Assembly: GCF_042666655.1 (NCBI RefSeq)
Contig: NZ_JBHTDE010000001.1
Span: 496,001 to 560,000, forward strand
DNA length: 64,000 nt
DNA from: Paracraurococcus sp042666655
Lineage (GTDB): Bacteria > Pseudomonadota > Alphaproteobacteria > Acetobacterales > Acetobacteraceae
Direction of reading: 5' to 3'
Shown: positions 50,743 to 60,656 of the stretch, one piece after another
Layout of the letters: the number at the start of each line of letters is the position of its first letter
How positions within the stretch are numbered: the first letter of the stretch is position 1
Notes under the pieces: generated by a model
Databases searched by the model: none
What the model saw: only the letters and a program-made list of their open reading frames with translations
Told to the model about the DNA's origin: nothing
Translations under genes and position numbers: made by a program

Positions 50743-51104
50743 ATTCCGACGGCCGTCCGGTCATGGTCCTGCCCGACGCGGCGGCGGTCGATCGCCATCA
50801 ACGGCGCCGGTTGGTCCCTGGTCGGCAACCCGGGCACCCCGCCCGGCCCACCCACCGGCGCGCCGCCCGGATAGGCCATGGCGCGCCGGGTGGCCCGGCG
50901 CTCACCACGGCGCCTCCACCCGGCCAGGGCGGCGCCGGGCCGCGGGCTGCCTGGCCCGGCTGACCGGCAGCATGCCCAGCTGGGCCGCACGGCGCGCCGT
51001 TGTTCATCGGTCTCCGCCCCGGCCGGCCATGCGCCCGGAACGGCGCCGAACAGGCGGCATCGCGCCGCTCGCCGTCAGCGGTGCGCAACCAACCCTTGGA
51101 GTGG
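50743..51104. other. Intergenic region after flbT without recognisable gene
   Basis: The sequence is GC-rich and contains only frames of shadow type in both directions. Several inverted GC stretches occur (for example GGCGCCGGTTGG and CCAACC-like pairs), but none is flanked by T-runs. I see no gene here. Confidence 0.5.
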
Positions 51105-51317
51105 TCAGACGAGGCGCTTCAGCCCGGCCTGGACCATCTCGGCACAGGCCAGCTTGCCGACGGCGCGGAGCCGGGCCGCGGTCAGGTCGAGGCCGGCCGC
51201 CTCGGCCTGCGCGGTAAGGGCGCTCAGGGCATCGAGCAGGGACCGCCGGTCGGCGGGGCCGCTGCTTGGGTCGTTCATCGCCCGGTGGGGGAAAGGTACG
51301 AAGTCCTGGGACTGCAT
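51105..51317 (-). CDS. Small hypothetical protein, 70 residues
   Basis: Begins MQSQDFVPFPHRAMNDPSSG and ends in a helical segment, LDLTAARLRAVGKLACAEMVQAGLKRLV. The pattern is amphipathic and could be a small regulator or chaperone. I do not recognise a family. The ATG at 51317 has a CCAGG at reasonable distance; in-frame ATGs at 51326 and 51281 are alternatives. It lies between flbT and the sugar dehydrogenase, convergent with the former. Confidence 0.45.
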   Translation of the reverse strand: MQSQDFVPFPHRAMNDPSSGPADRRSLLDALSALTAQAEAAGLDLTAARLRAVGKLACAEMVQAGLKRLV

Positions 51318-51457
51318 GGCCACCATCCTGGTTAGATTGGCGAAATTCTTTCGCTGAACACAACCTATGGTGGGTTTTCGAGTCGGGTCAAACAAGTTCT
51401 TGCGTGTTCCGCTCGATCTGATGCCGTCCTTCGATGTGTTGTCCCGGCGGGCCGGTG

Positions 51458-52576
51458 CTAGCCCGGCGCCAGCCGCAGCACCCGCCCGCGCGTCTCGTCG
51501 GTCAGCAGGTAGATCAGCCCATCCGGTCCCGGCACCACCTGGCGCAGCCGCGGGCCCTGGGTGAGCAGGCGCTCCTCCCCGACCACCCGGTCGCCCTGGG
51601 TCGCCAGCCGCACCAGCCCCGGCGGGTTCAGCGCCGCGACGAGCAGGCTGCCGCGCCAGGCCGGGAAGGCCGCGCCGTCATAGAAGGCGATGCCGGAGGG
51701 GCTGACCGATGGCACCCACCAATGCACCGGCTCCTCCAGGTCGGGGCGGGAGGCGCCCTCGCCGATCCGGCTGCCGTTGTAGTCCACCCCCTTGGTCACC
51801 AGCGGCCAGCCGTAGTTCCGGCCGGCCCGCAGCAGGTTGATCTCGTCGCCGCCGCGGGCGCCGAATTCCGCCTGCCAGAGGCTGCCGGTCCAGGGGTTGA
51901 AGGCGAGGCCCTGCGGGTTGCGGTGGCCGAGGGTGAAGATCTCCGCCCGCGTCCCGGCGCGGCCGGCGAAGGGGTTGTCCGGCCGCGGCGCGCCGTCGCG
52001 GGCCAGGCGCAGCACCTTGCCGGCCAAGTCGTCCGGCCGCTGCGCCCGCAGCTTGGTGGCGTAGCGGTCGCCGGTGGACAGGAACAGCGCGCCGTCCGGG
52101 GCGAAGGCGATGCGGCAGCCCCAGTGGTTGCGGCCCTCCTCCTGCGCCGGCGTCGCGTCGAGGATCGGCGTCACCGCCTCCAGCGCCGTGGCGTCGGGCG
52201 CCAACCGGGCGCGCACCAGCCGGGTCAGCGCGCCGCCCTGCACCACCATGGCGTGGCAGAGATAAAGCTCGCGTGTCGTGGCGAAATCCGGCGCGAGCGC
52301 GATGTCGAGCAGGCCGCCCTGGCCGCGCGCCTCGACCGCCGGCACCCCGCCGAGCGGGGCGGAGACCTGGCCATCCCGCCCGACCAGCCGCAGCCGGCCG
52401 GGGCGTTCGGTGACCAGCAGCCGGCCATCCGGCAGGAAGGCGGCGCCCCAGGGACGCTCGAGCCCGGTGGCGAAGTCGGTGACCTGGAAGGCCGCCGGGT
52501 TGTTCGGCGCCTGGGCGCGGGCGGCGCCGGCGACCACCAGGAGCAACGGGGCGAGGAGCGGGGCGAGGAAGCGCAT
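51458..52576 (-). CDS. PQQ-dependent glucose/sorbosone dehydrogenase family protein
   Basis: A 372-residue periplasmic beta-propeller of the soluble aldose dehydrogenase type (GSDH, related to E. coli YliI). A signal peptide MRFLAPLLAPLLLVVAGAARAQ begins at ATG 52576. Motifs are ATGLERPWGAAFLPDGRLLVTERPG, NHWGCRIAFAPDGALFLSTGD and FTLGHRNPQGLAFNPWTGSLW with GPRGGDEI-type AEFGARGGDEINLLR. These use PQQ and calcium to oxidise aldose sugars at the cell surface, a common Acetobacteraceae trait. It lies upstream of and separate from trxA. Confidence 0.93.
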   Translation of the reverse strand: MRFLAPLLAPLLLVVAGAARAQAPNNPAAFQVTDFATGLERPWGAAFLPDGRLLVTERPGRLRLVGRDGQVSAPLGGVPAVEARGQGGLLDIALAPDFATTRELYLCHAMVVQGGALTRLVRARLAPDATALEAVTPILDATPAQEEGRNHWGCRIAFAPDGALFLSTGDRYATKLRAQRPDDLAGKVLRLARDGAPRPDNPFAGRAGTRAEIFTLGHRNPQGLAFNPWTGSLWQAEFGARGGDEINLLRAGRNYGWPLVTKGVDYNGSRIGEGASRPDLEEPVHWWVPSVSPSGIAFYDGAAFPAWRGSLLVAALNPPGLVRLATQGDRVVGEERLLTQGPRLRQVVPGPDGLIYLLTDETRGRVLRLAPG

Positions 52577-52771
52577 CATGCCCCGCCAGATGGGCACCGC
52601 CGCCACCGGCGCCAGCCCCATGCGGCCGCGCCGGCGCAGCGGCGGTATCAACCTATCGATGGCTACGCCGCAGGCCCTTGGCGGCTTGCGGCGGGCGGGG
52701 AAGGCTAGCCCGCCGCCGCCTGCTGTCGGTCGGGCAGGGGCAGGCTCCGGCGCGTGCTCCCGCGATCGGCT

Positions 52772-53101
52772 TCAGCCGATCTGGCCCTGGATCCACTCCC
52801 GCAGCGGCCCCTTTGGCGAGGCGCCGACCTTGGTGTCCAGCAGCTTGCCGTCCTTGAACAGCAGCATCGTCGGGATGCCGCGCACCGCATACTCGTTCGG
52901 CGTCATCGGGTTCTCGTCGATGTTCACCTTGGCGATGGTCAGCTTGCCCTCGAACTCGGTCGCCAGCTCGTCGAGGATCGGCCCGACCATGCGGCAGGGG
53001 CCACACCACTCGGCCCAGAAATCCACCAGCACGGCGCCGCTGGCATCCAGCACGTCCTGCTTGAAGGTGTCGTCAGTGACCGCCTTGGTGAGCTCGCTCA
53101 T
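52772..53101 (-). CDS. trxA: Thioredoxin
   Basis: A 109-residue thioredoxin with the catalytic WCGPC at residues 32-36 (Cys 33 and Cys 36), the cis-Pro in GIPTMLLF and the conserved FWAEWCGP context. It reduces disulfides in cytoplasmic proteins with electrons from thioredoxin reductase. It follows addA at 99 bases on the same strand. In many alphaproteobacteria trxA is the gene after addA, so the position is typical. Confidence 0.97.
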   Translation of the reverse strand: MSELTKAVTDDTFKQDVLDASGAVLVDFWAEWCGPCRMVGPILDELATEFEGKLTIAKVNIDENPMTPNEYAVRGIPTMLLFKDGKLLDTKVGASPKGPLREWIQGQIG

Positions 53102-53200
53102 CGGGGAAATGCCTCATCTGGTGGGGCGGGGTGCCCCGGATCGGCCACAAAGGTCGGGCGCCGGTGGCCCCGGGTCAAGGATGGCGGTATCGCAGGCCGG

Positions 53201-56200
53201 TCATGCAACCGGCGCGGGGGCCACCGCCGCATGCCGGTCGAGCAGCGCGGATGGCAGCGGCATCAGCCGGGCGCCGTAGGTCCAGACCAGCACGCAGTCC
53301 ACCGCCCGGCCGGGGAAGGCCTGGCGCAGCACCGTGCGGTAGGCCGCCATCTGCCGCAGGTACAGCGCCGGGACCTGGTCCACCTCGGCCGGCGGCGGCC
53401 GGTTGGTCTTGAAGTCCAGCACCACCACCCGGTCCGGCGTCACCACCAGCCGGTCCACCTGGCCGGCGACCAGCACCCCGCCGACCCGGCCGGCGATCGG
53501 CGCCTCGGCCAGGCTGCCGGGGGCGAAGGCCGCCGCCGCCTCGGGCGCCGAGAGCAAGGCCAGCACCTCGGCCGCGGTCTCGGCCTGCTCGGCCTCGCCC
53601 AGCCCATGCCCCGGCCGGGCGAGGAAGCGCCCCGCCGCGGCCGCCCGCGCCTCGGGCGGCAGGTCGGGCAGGTGCTGCAGCAGCGCATGGATCACCCGGC
53701 CGCGGCGGAAGCGGCGGCCGCCGGGATCGGCGATGCCGTGCGGCGCCGCGGCCGGGGTCTCGGACTCGCCCGGCAGGGCGGAGGGCGCGATGGCGACCTC
53801 GGCGGCCTCCGGCGGGGCCGGGCGGGTGGCCCAGCCGGGGAGGGGGCCGGCGGCCTCGCCCGCCGCGGCGGCGCGTTCCTGCATCAGCCCCGACTCCTGG
53901 TCGCAGCCATGCGCCAGGCAGGGCAGGCCGCCGAAGTCGCAGGCGGCGGGACCGTCGAAGGCGGCCGGCTCGAAAGGCGTCTCCGCCATGCCGTCGAGCC
54001 GGCGGAAGCCGGCCTCGATCAGCGCGTACCAGCCCTTCGGCTCCTTGCCCCAGCCGCAGACCAGCAGCCGGTCCTCGGCCCGGGTCAGCGCCACGTAGAG
54101 CAGCCGGTTCTCCTCCTGCAGCCGGGCCGCCTCGTCCTGCTCGAAGACGTCCCGCCAGGCCGGGGCGCGGTATTCGCGGCGGCTGCGCGGCGCCCAGAGC
54201 GGCAATTCGGCGCCGTCCAGCCGGCCCCAGCGGATCTCCTTCTCGCCGCGGCCGCCGCCGACGTCGGGGATGATGACGACCGGCGCCTGCAGCCCCTTGG
54301 CGCCGTGCACGGTCATGATGCGGATGGCATCCGCGCCGCCCTCGGCCTCGCGCTTGATCTCGGCGCCGCCGCGGCGGAGCCAGTCGACGAAGCCCTGCAG
54401 GCTGGGCGGGTGGCGTCCCTCGTAGTCGAGCGCGGCGTTCAGCACCTCGTCCAGCGGGTCGGCGGCATCGGGGCCGAGCCGGGCCAGCAGCCGCGCCCGG
54501 CCGCCCTCCTCGCCCAGCACGCCGGCCAGCAGCGCATGCGGGCCGATCAGGTCGGCCCGGCCGGAGATGCGCGCGATCCAGTCGGCCGCGGCGCCGAACC
54601 GGCCCTCGGCCCCACGATGCTGCATCAGCGCGCCGAACAGCGACCCGCTGCGGCCATGCGCCAGCGCGAACAATTCCTCGTCCGTCAGCCCCAGCAACGG
54701 GCTGCGCAGCAGCGCCGCCAACTGCAGGTCGTCCTCGGGCAGCAGCAGCACGTCGCACAGCGCCAGCAGGTCCTGCACCGCGATCTGCTCGACCAGCGTG
54801 ATCCGGTCGACGCCGCCGACCGGGACGTGGCGTTCCTTCAGCGCGCGCACCAGGCGCTGCACGAAGGCGGTGCGCCGGCGCACCAGCACCAGGATGTCGC
54901 CCGGCCGCACCGTCCGGCCGCGCGCCGGCAATTCCTCCGTCCCGACCATGGCGGCGATCCGCGCCGCCAGCGCCTCGGCCAGCAGGGCGGCGGCGTCGGC
55001 GACCCGGGCCGGGGCGTCGGGCACCTCCCAGGCCGGCGCCTTGGGCTTCTCCGCCGGGCGCAGCAACGGCCAGAGCTCGACCCGCCCGGCCTGGCCGGCG
55101 CGGTCGGGCAGGTGCACCAGGGTGGCGCCGTCGGCCACCACGCCGGCGCGCGCCTCGCCCTCGGCGAAGACCGCATCCACCAAGGCGAGGACCGGCGCGG
55201 TGGAGCGGAAGGAGACGTTGAGGTCCACCTTCTCGAACCGCCCGGCATCCAGCCCCTGCACGCGGGTGCGGTACTCGCCCTCCCAGGTGCCGAAGCCGGC
55301 GGCGTCCGCCCCCTGGAAGCCGTAGATCGCCTGCTTGATGTCGCCCACCGCGAAGATGGTGCGCAGCGCGTTGTCGCGCCGGCCGGCGCCGGCGAAGAAA
55401 TCGGACGTCAGCGCGCTGGCGATGCCCCATTGCGCCGGGTTGGTGTCCTGCGCCTCGTCCAGCAGGATGTGGTCGAGCCCGCCGTCCAGCTTGAACAGCA
55501 CCCAGGCGCTGCCGGGGTCCTTCAGCACGCGCTCCGCGGTGGCGATCAGGTCGTCGTAGCCCAGCAGCCCGGCGCTGCGCTTGCGCGCCTCGACCCGGTC
55601 GAGCACCGGGCCGGCCAGGGCCAGCAGCGCCTCGGTCGCCTCCAGCAGGCGGCAGGAGGTGAGGTGGGATTCGGCGGCCTGCAGGCGCAGCGCCTCGCGC
55701 TCGATCGCCTCGATGCCCTCCAGGGCCTTGCGCAGGTCGCCCTTGTCGGTGAACAGGCAGGACCGCCATTCCGCCGGGTCGCGGTCGAGCGGGTCCTGCG
55801 CCAGCCAGGCGCGCATCCGCGCGGCGCCGTCGCGGCTGGTCTTGTTCTTGTGGTTCAGCAGCGCCGCCGCGGCCTGGCCGACCGCCTCCGGCACGGCGCA
55901 TAGCCTCGCCACCGCGCTGTCGACCGTGTCCTCGTCCTCGAGGCCGAGCAGCCGGGCCAGGCGCAGCCGCAGGCCGGGCAGCCCGTTGGTCGCCCGCAGC
56001 GCATTCGCCAGCCGGGCGCGGTCGCGCATCAGGGCGGCGACGGACTTGGAGAAATCGTCCGCCCCGACGAGGCCGGCCAGCAGCGCCACCTGGGCCGGCG
56101 CGACCTGGCCGCCGGACAGCACGGATTCGCGCGCCTCGGACAGCATCTGCGCCGCGTCCATGTCCTCCAGCACGGAGAACTGCGGCGGCAGCCCGGCCTC

Positions 56201-56629
56201 CAGCGGGAAGGCGTGCAGCAGCGACTGGCAGAAGGCGTGGATGGTCGAGATCCGCATGCCGCCGGGCAATTCCAGCACCTCGGCAAACAGCGTCCGGGCG
56301 CGGCGCCGCAGCGCCTCCCCCGGCACCGCGCCGAGCGCGGCCAGCTCGGCGTCGAGCCTGGGTTCCTCCGCCACCGCCCAGTCGCCGAGGCGCCGGGCGA
56401 GGCGGGTCGCCATCTCGGCCGCGGCGGCGCGGGTGAAGGTCAGGCACAGCAGCCGGTTGGCCTTCTGCTCCTCCTGCAGCAGCAGCCGCAGCACCCGGTC
56501 GGTCAGCACCTTGGTCTTGCCCGACCCGGCGGAGGCGCCGACCCAGGCCGAGAGGCCGGGATCGGAGGCGATGCGCTGGGCGCGCTCGGCGACGGCGCGG
56601 GCGCCGATCGGGGGCATCATGGTGTTCAT
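53201..56629 (-). CDS. addA: Double-strand break repair helicase-nuclease AddA
   Basis: A 1142-residue UvrD-type helicase fused to a nuclease domain, the AddA subunit of AddAB, which resects DNA breaks for RecA loading. Near the N-terminus is the Walker A WVGASAGSGKTKVLTDRVLRL, followed by CLTFTRAAAAEMATRL and LDHILLDEAQDTNPAQW (helicase motif II). The C-terminal PD-(D/E)XK nuclease region has GQVDRLVV, and DRVVVLDFKTNRPPP contains the catalytic Asp and Lys. The ATG at 56629 overlaps the addB stop. Length is normal for alphaproteobacteria. Confidence 0.95.
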   Translation of the reverse strand: MNTMMPPIGARAVAERAQRIASDPGLSAWVGASAGSGKTKVLTDRVLRLLLQEEQKANRLLCLTFTRAAAAEMATRLARRLGDWAVAEEPRLDAELAALGAVPGEALRRRARTLFAEVLELPGGMRISTIHAFCQSLLHAFPLEAGLPPQFSVLEDMDAAQMLSEARESVLSGGQVAPAQVALLAGLVGADDFSKSVAALMRDRARLANALRATNGLPGLRLRLARLLGLEDEDTVDSAVARLCAVPEAVGQAAAALLNHKNKTSRDGAARMRAWLAQDPLDRDPAEWRSCLFTDKGDLRKALEGIEAIEREALRLQAAESHLTSCRLLEATEALLALAGPVLDRVEARKRSAGLLGYDDLIATAERVLKDPGSAWVLFKLDGGLDHILLDEAQDTNPAQWGIASALTSDFFAGAGRRDNALRTIFAVGDIKQAIYGFQGADAAGFGTWEGEYRTRVQGLDAGRFEKVDLNVSFRSTAPVLALVDAVFAEGEARAGVVADGATLVHLPDRAGQAGRVELWPLLRPAEKPKAPAWEVPDAPARVADAAALLAEALAARIAAMVGTEELPARGRTVRPGDILVLVRRRTAFVQRLVRALKERHVPVGGVDRITLVEQIAVQDLLALCDVLLLPEDDLQLAALLRSPLLGLTDEELFALAHGRSGSLFGALMQHRGAEGRFGAAADWIARISGRADLIGPHALLAGVLGEEGGRARLLARLGPDAADPLDEVLNAALDYEGRHPPSLQGFVDWLRRGGAEIKREAEGGADAIRIMTVHGAKGLQAPVVIIPDVGGGRGEKEIRWGRLDGAELPLWAPRSRREYRAPAWRDVFEQDEAARLQEENRLLYVALTRAEDRLLVCGWGKEPKGWYALIEAGFRRLDGMAETPFEPAAFDGPAACDFGGLPCLAHGCDQESGLMQERAAAAGEAAGPLPGWATRPAPPEAAEVAIAPSALPGESETPAAAPHGIADPGGRRFRRGRVIHALLQHLPDLPPEARAAAAGRFLARPGHGLGEAEQAETAAEVLALLSAPEAAAAFAPGSLAEAPIAGRVGGVLVAGQVDRLVVTPDRVVVLDFKTNRPPPAEVDQVPALYLRQMAAYRTVLRQAFPGRAVDCVLVWTYGARLMPLPSALLDRHAAVAPAPVA

Positions 56630-59600
56630 GCGGCGTCGCCGTCCTCGGCGCCGGCCCATTCGGCGCGGCGCGACAAATGGTCGTAGTCGTGCCCGGCGGT
56701 GGCGCGGGACGGGTGCGGCCAGGCGCGGAAGGGCTTCGGCCCCAGCAGGTAGTCGCCGACCAGCCTTCGGGCGGCCTGGAAGGCCTCCTCGGCCTCGGAT
56801 TCGATGGCGGCGGCCGGGCTCGCGGCCTTGCGGTGCTTCGCCAGCAGGTTGCCGGCATCGATCACCTCGCCCGGCTCCGCCCCGCCGCTGAGCTTCCAGT
56901 AGAGCAGGGCGGTGGCCGCGGCGGCCTCCAGCCCGGGGAAGCCGCCGCGCGCCGCCATGGCGGCTTCCAGCGGCAGCTGCGGCGCGTCGCCGCCGGCGAT
57001 CTTCGGCCCGGTCGGCGGCGTGCCGGTCTTGTAGTCGAGGATGCCGAGCGTGCCGTCGGCCAGCACGTCGATCCGGTCGGCCCGCGCCCGCAGCGTCACC
57101 GCCTGGTCGCCCGCCCCGGCCAGGGTGACGCGGCCGGAAATCTCGGTCGCGGTGCGGCGGAGCCGGCCGTCGCGGCGCGTCCTGGCTTCTTCCGCCAGGA
57201 CGAAGCTGCCGATGCGGGCGAGGCGCGGGCGCCAGAAGGCGGTCAGGCCGGGCCGGGCGCCGGCCTCGGCCAGCGCCGCCTCGGCCGCCGCCTCGAACAG
57301 CGCGGCGGCCTGCTCGCGCCCGGGCCACTTGCCGTCGCCCAGCGCGGTGAGGAACCGCGCCATCGTCGCATGCACCAGGTTGCCGTAGTCGGCCGCCCCG
57401 GCCTCGGCATCGATCGGATCGAGCGGGCGGAGGCCCAGCATCCGGCGGGCATAGAAGGCGTAGGGGTCGGCCAGCAGGGTGGCGACCTCGGTGACGCTGA
57501 TCTCGCGCGGCCGCAGCGAGGGCGGCGGGGCCGGGGCGGGGCGGTCGCAGGGGGTGACCTCGGCCGGGGCGTCGAGTGCCGTGGCCCAGGCGACCATCGG
57601 GCTTTGCGGCAGCCGCAGGCCGCCGGGCAGGACGGCGTCGTCGAACTGGCCGCGCAGGAAGGTCTCGATCCGGGTGAGCCAGCGGGCCGGGACGGTCGGC
57701 GCGCCGCCGCGCCGCGCGGCGCGGGACAGCACGGCGGAGGGTGCCGAACAGGCCGCCAGCAGGAAGTCGGCGCAGACCCGGCCGATGCGGGCCTCGGGCT
57801 CCGGCAGGCCGAATTCGGTGCGCATCGGCCGGCTCATCCAGGGGCCGGGATCGGTCGCCAGCGGCCAGACCGTCTCGTCCAGCGCGCCGAGGACCACCCG
57901 GTCGAAGGTCAGCAGCCGGGCTTCCAGCAGGCCGAGGATCTCGACGCGCGGATGCGCCCCGGCGTCGCGCCCCCGGGTGGCGCGCAGCGAGGGCGCCGCC
58001 GCCCCCTCCATCGCCGCGTCGAACAGCGCCGGCCAGGCCGAGGGCGCGATCGGCGGCAGCGCCTGCATCGCCGGCTCCAGCGCCGCCAGATGCGCCGCCA
58101 GGGCCTCGCCCTCCTCCCCGGCATAGAGCCGCAGCCCGCCGGCTTCGGCGTCCGTGCCGGCGAGCGCCTCGGCCGCCTCGAGCTGCGCCGTCAGCAGGTC
58201 GGCGGGCGGCCGTGCCGGGCTGTCCGGCAGCCGGTCGAAGCCGCCCAGCGCATCCTCCAGCGTGCCGAGCAGGCCGCGGATCTCGGCCAGGATGTCGGCA
58301 TCCTTGTCGCGCGCCAGCGCCGCCGCGGCGGCGGTGCGCAGCCCCTCGATCCCCGGCGCCGGGCGCGGGCCGCGCAGGATGGCGCGTTCCAGCCGGCGCA
58401 CCGCGCGCAGCCAGTCGCCGCGGTCGCGCCCGCCGGCACACATCGGATGCTTGAGGACGGCGAGCAGCGGCACCGGCGCCAGCTCGGCCGCGGCCATCCG
58501 CGCCAGCAGTCGCAGGAAGCCCCCCGCCGGGGTCTCGCCCAGCGGCTCGCCGGCGGAGTCGTCGGCGGTCACGCCATGCCGGGCGAGTTCCGCCGAGACG
58601 CGGCGCGCCAGGTCGCGGTCGGGCGTCACCAGGGCGACGCGCGCCTTCGGGTCCTCCAGCGCCTCGCGCAGGGTCAGGGCGATCGCCACCGCCTCGCCTT
58701 GCGCGTCCGGCGCGGTGAGCTGGGTGAGCCCGGCCAGCGCCGGGCGCCAGGCGGAGGGCCGGCGGTCCTGCCAGGCGGGCAGGCCGCCGGCCGGGCGCAA
58801 CGCCATCCCCAGCAGGGCCGGGCGTAGTTCCGGCACCGCCAGCGGCACGGCCTCGTCGGGCAGGCAGCCCGGCCAGCGCCGCACGTCGTCCTGCGCCGCC
58901 CGCAGCTTCCGCAGCAGCCGGTGCTGGCCGCAGAAGGGATGCGTCGGCGCGTCGTGGATCGCCTGCCACATCACCGGCTCCAGGCTGCCGGTATCGAGCC
59001 CGTGCAGCACCACGCAGCCCTGCGGCAGCTCGGTGGCGACGACGCGCAGCAGCTCCTCGGCCGCCGGGATGGTGCCGCCGACGCCGATGCCCGCGGCGAT
59101 CACCGGGTCGCGCGGCGGGTCCTGCTGCCAGGCGCGGGTCTGCGCCCGCAGCGCCTGGGCGCGGCGCATGCCGATATCCAGCAGCCCCTGCCTGTCCAGC
59201 CAGTCCTGCCACTGCGCCATGACGGCGCGGACGAAGACCAGGGTGATGTTCCAGTGCTCGGCATGGATCTCCGGCACCAGCCCGGCCAGGCGCGCCAGCC
59301 AGGCGTCGTTCAGCGTCGCCGGGTCGGCCTCGGCCAGCAGGTCGAGGTCGGTCTCCTCCAGCGCGATCTCGTCCAGCAGCGTGGCCAGGGCGCCGGCCAG
59401 CGACCAGGCCTGTTCCTGGGTCGCCGGGCCGCCGCGGTCGCGCGGGAGCTGCACGATGTAGCCGGCCAGCACCGCCTGGCGGCGCAGCGGCTCCACCGCC
59501 GGCGGCAGGTCGAGCAGCGTGGGCAAGGCGAGCTCGTCGGCATCCTCGGTCGAGAGCCCGGCCAGCGCGCGCATCCGCGGCAGCAGCAGCGAACTGCCCT

Positions 59601-59769
59601 TCGCGGCGCGCAGGAAGGCGACGCGCAGGGCGCGGGCGGAGCGCCGGGTCGGCAGCAGGATGGTGACGCGGGACAGGCGCTCGGGCGCCTCGCCGGGGAT
59701 CGACTTCAGCACGCCGGCGGCGAGGCAATCGAGGAAGGGGAGATGCGCCGGGATGTCGTAGAGCTTCAC
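56626..59769 (-). CDS. addB: AddB subunit of the AddAB double-strand break repair nuclease
   Basis: A 1047-residue partner of AddA, with an inactive helicase-like N-terminal part (SRVTILLPTRRSARALRVAFLRA) and an active C-terminal nuclease (RADRIDVLADGTLGILDYKTGTPPT). The nuclease holds the Asp-x-Lys pair in ILDYKTG. The C-terminal end is rich in Trp/Arg and acidic residues. It overlaps addA by four bases (ATGA), so the two subunits should be made in equal amounts. Confidence 0.93.
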   Translation of the reverse strand: MKLYDIPAHLPFLDCLAAGVLKSIPGEAPERLSRVTILLPTRRSARALRVAFLRAAKGSSLLLPRMRALAGLSTEDADELALPTLLDLPPAVEPLRRQAVLAGYIVQLPRDRGGPATQEQAWSLAGALATLLDEIALEETDLDLLAEADPATLNDAWLARLAGLVPEIHAEHWNITLVFVRAVMAQWQDWLDRQGLLDIGMRRAQALRAQTRAWQQDPPRDPVIAAGIGVGGTIPAAEELLRVVATELPQGCVVLHGLDTGSLEPVMWQAIHDAPTHPFCGQHRLLRKLRAAQDDVRRWPGCLPDEAVPLAVPELRPALLGMALRPAGGLPAWQDRRPSAWRPALAGLTQLTAPDAQGEAVAIALTLREALEDPKARVALVTPDRDLARRVSAELARHGVTADDSAGEPLGETPAGGFLRLLARMAAAELAPVPLLAVLKHPMCAGGRDRGDWLRAVRRLERAILRGPRPAPGIEGLRTAAAAALARDKDADILAEIRGLLGTLEDALGGFDRLPDSPARPPADLLTAQLEAAEALAGTDAEAGGLRLYAGEEGEALAAHLAALEPAMQALPPIAPSAWPALFDAAMEGAAAPSLRATRGRDAGAHPRVEILGLLEARLLTFDRVVLGALDETVWPLATDPGPWMSRPMRTEFGLPEPEARIGRVCADFLLAACSAPSAVLSRAARRGGAPTVPARWLTRIETFLRGQFDDAVLPGGLRLPQSPMVAWATALDAPAEVTPCDRPAPAPPPSLRPREISVTEVATLLADPYAFYARRMLGLRPLDPIDAEAGAADYGNLVHATMARFLTALGDGKWPGREQAAALFEAAAEAALAEAGARPGLTAFWRPRLARIGSFVLAEEARTRRDGRLRRTATEISGRVTLAGAGDQAVTLRARADRIDVLADGTLGILDYKTGTPPTGPKIAGGDAPQLPLEAAMAARGGFPGLEAAAATALLYWKLSGGAEPGEVIDAGNLLAKHRKAASPAAAIESEAEEAFQAARRLVGDYLLGPKPFRAWPHPSRATAGHDYDHLSRRAEWAGAEDGDAA

Positions 59770-59793
59770 CCGGTCACTCCGTGCTGGCTGCGG

Positions 59794-60522
59794 TCAGAAG
59801 ACGGCGCGGACCAGCCCCGCCTGCATCGCCGCCTCGGCCCGTTCCAGGTCCGGCGGCGTCGAGAGGTGGAACCAGACCCCGTCATGCACCAGGGCGAAGA
59901 GCCGCCCCGAGTCGATGGCGCGATCATAGAGGATGTTGAGGCTGAAGGGGCCGTCCGGCACGTCCCGTACCAGGCCGGGCGAGAGGATCTGCACGCCGGA
60001 GAAGACGTAGGGCGCCAACTCCCGCTCCTTCGGCCGCCGCACCCGGCCGAGCGGGTCGAGCAGGAAGTCGCCCCGGCCGGTCTCGCCGTCCACCTGGGCG
60101 CTGCGCACCACCAGCAGCAGCCCGTCCATCGTCTCCGGGTCGAACATCGCGGCCATGCGGCCGAGTGCCTGGCGCGGCCCGTCGAGCCAGACGCTGTCGC
60201 CATTGGCCACCGCGAAGGGACCGTCCCCCAGCAGCGGCAAGGCGCGGGCGACGCCGCCGCCGGTCTCCAGCAGCGTGTCCTCCCGCTGCAGCACGACGCG
60301 CGGCCCGGCGCGGCCGGCGACCGCGGCGGCGACCTGGTCGGCGTGCCAATGGGCGTTGACCACCGCCTGGCCGATGCCCACCGAGTCCAGCCGGTCCAGC
60401 GCATGGTCCAGCAGGCTGCGGCCCGAGAGCCTGAGCAGCGGCTTGGCGGTGGTCTCGGTCAGAGGCCGCATGCGCAGGCCGAGGCCGGCCGCGAGGACCA
60501 TGCCATGGGTGAGCGTGATCAC
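59794..60522 (-). CDS. murU: N-acetylmuramate alpha-1-phosphate uridylyltransferase (MurU)
   Basis: A 242-residue nucleotidyltransferase. The MurU and RfbA-like signature GMVLAAGLGLRMRPLTETTAKPLL is at the N-terminus, with NAHWHADQ and VANGDSVWLDG following. It converts MurNAc-1-phosphate and UTP to UDP-MurNAc, returning cell-wall sugar to peptidoglycan synthesis. The GTG at 60522 is chosen because GGAG precedes it. It lies next to amgK, the preceding enzyme in the same recycling route, and 24 bases before addB. Confidence 0.85.
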   Translation of the reverse strand: MITLTHGMVLAAGLGLRMRPLTETTAKPLLRLSGRSLLDHALDRLDSVGIGQAVVNAHWHADQVAAAVAGRAGPRVVLQREDTLLETGGGVARALPLLGDGPFAVANGDSVWLDGPRQALGRMAAMFDPETMDGLLLVVRSAQVDGETGRGDFLLDPLGRVRRPKERELAPYVFSGVQILSPGLVRDVPDGPFSLNILYDRAIDSGRLFALVHDGVWFHLSTPPDLERAEAAMQAGLVRAVF

Positions 60523-60586
60523 GCGGCGGGACTCCGGCGGCTGGGGGGCATGCGCCTTCCTACGACGCCGGCGCGCGGCGCGGAAG

Positions 60587-60650
60587 GCAAGGCTGGGGGG
60601 GAGGTATCCTTCCTCGACCCGCCTCGATGGCTGGCGGCCTGGTGCCCGAG
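60587..60650. repeat. Dispersed palindromic element, half copy E
   Basis: GCAAGGCTGGGGGGGAGGTATCC, then TTCCTCGACCCGCCTCGATGG and GGCGGCCTGGTGCCCGAGC. It separates amgK from murU inside the operon, and its hairpin could reduce read-through from amgK. Confidence 0.55.
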
Positions 60651-60656
60651 CTCGGC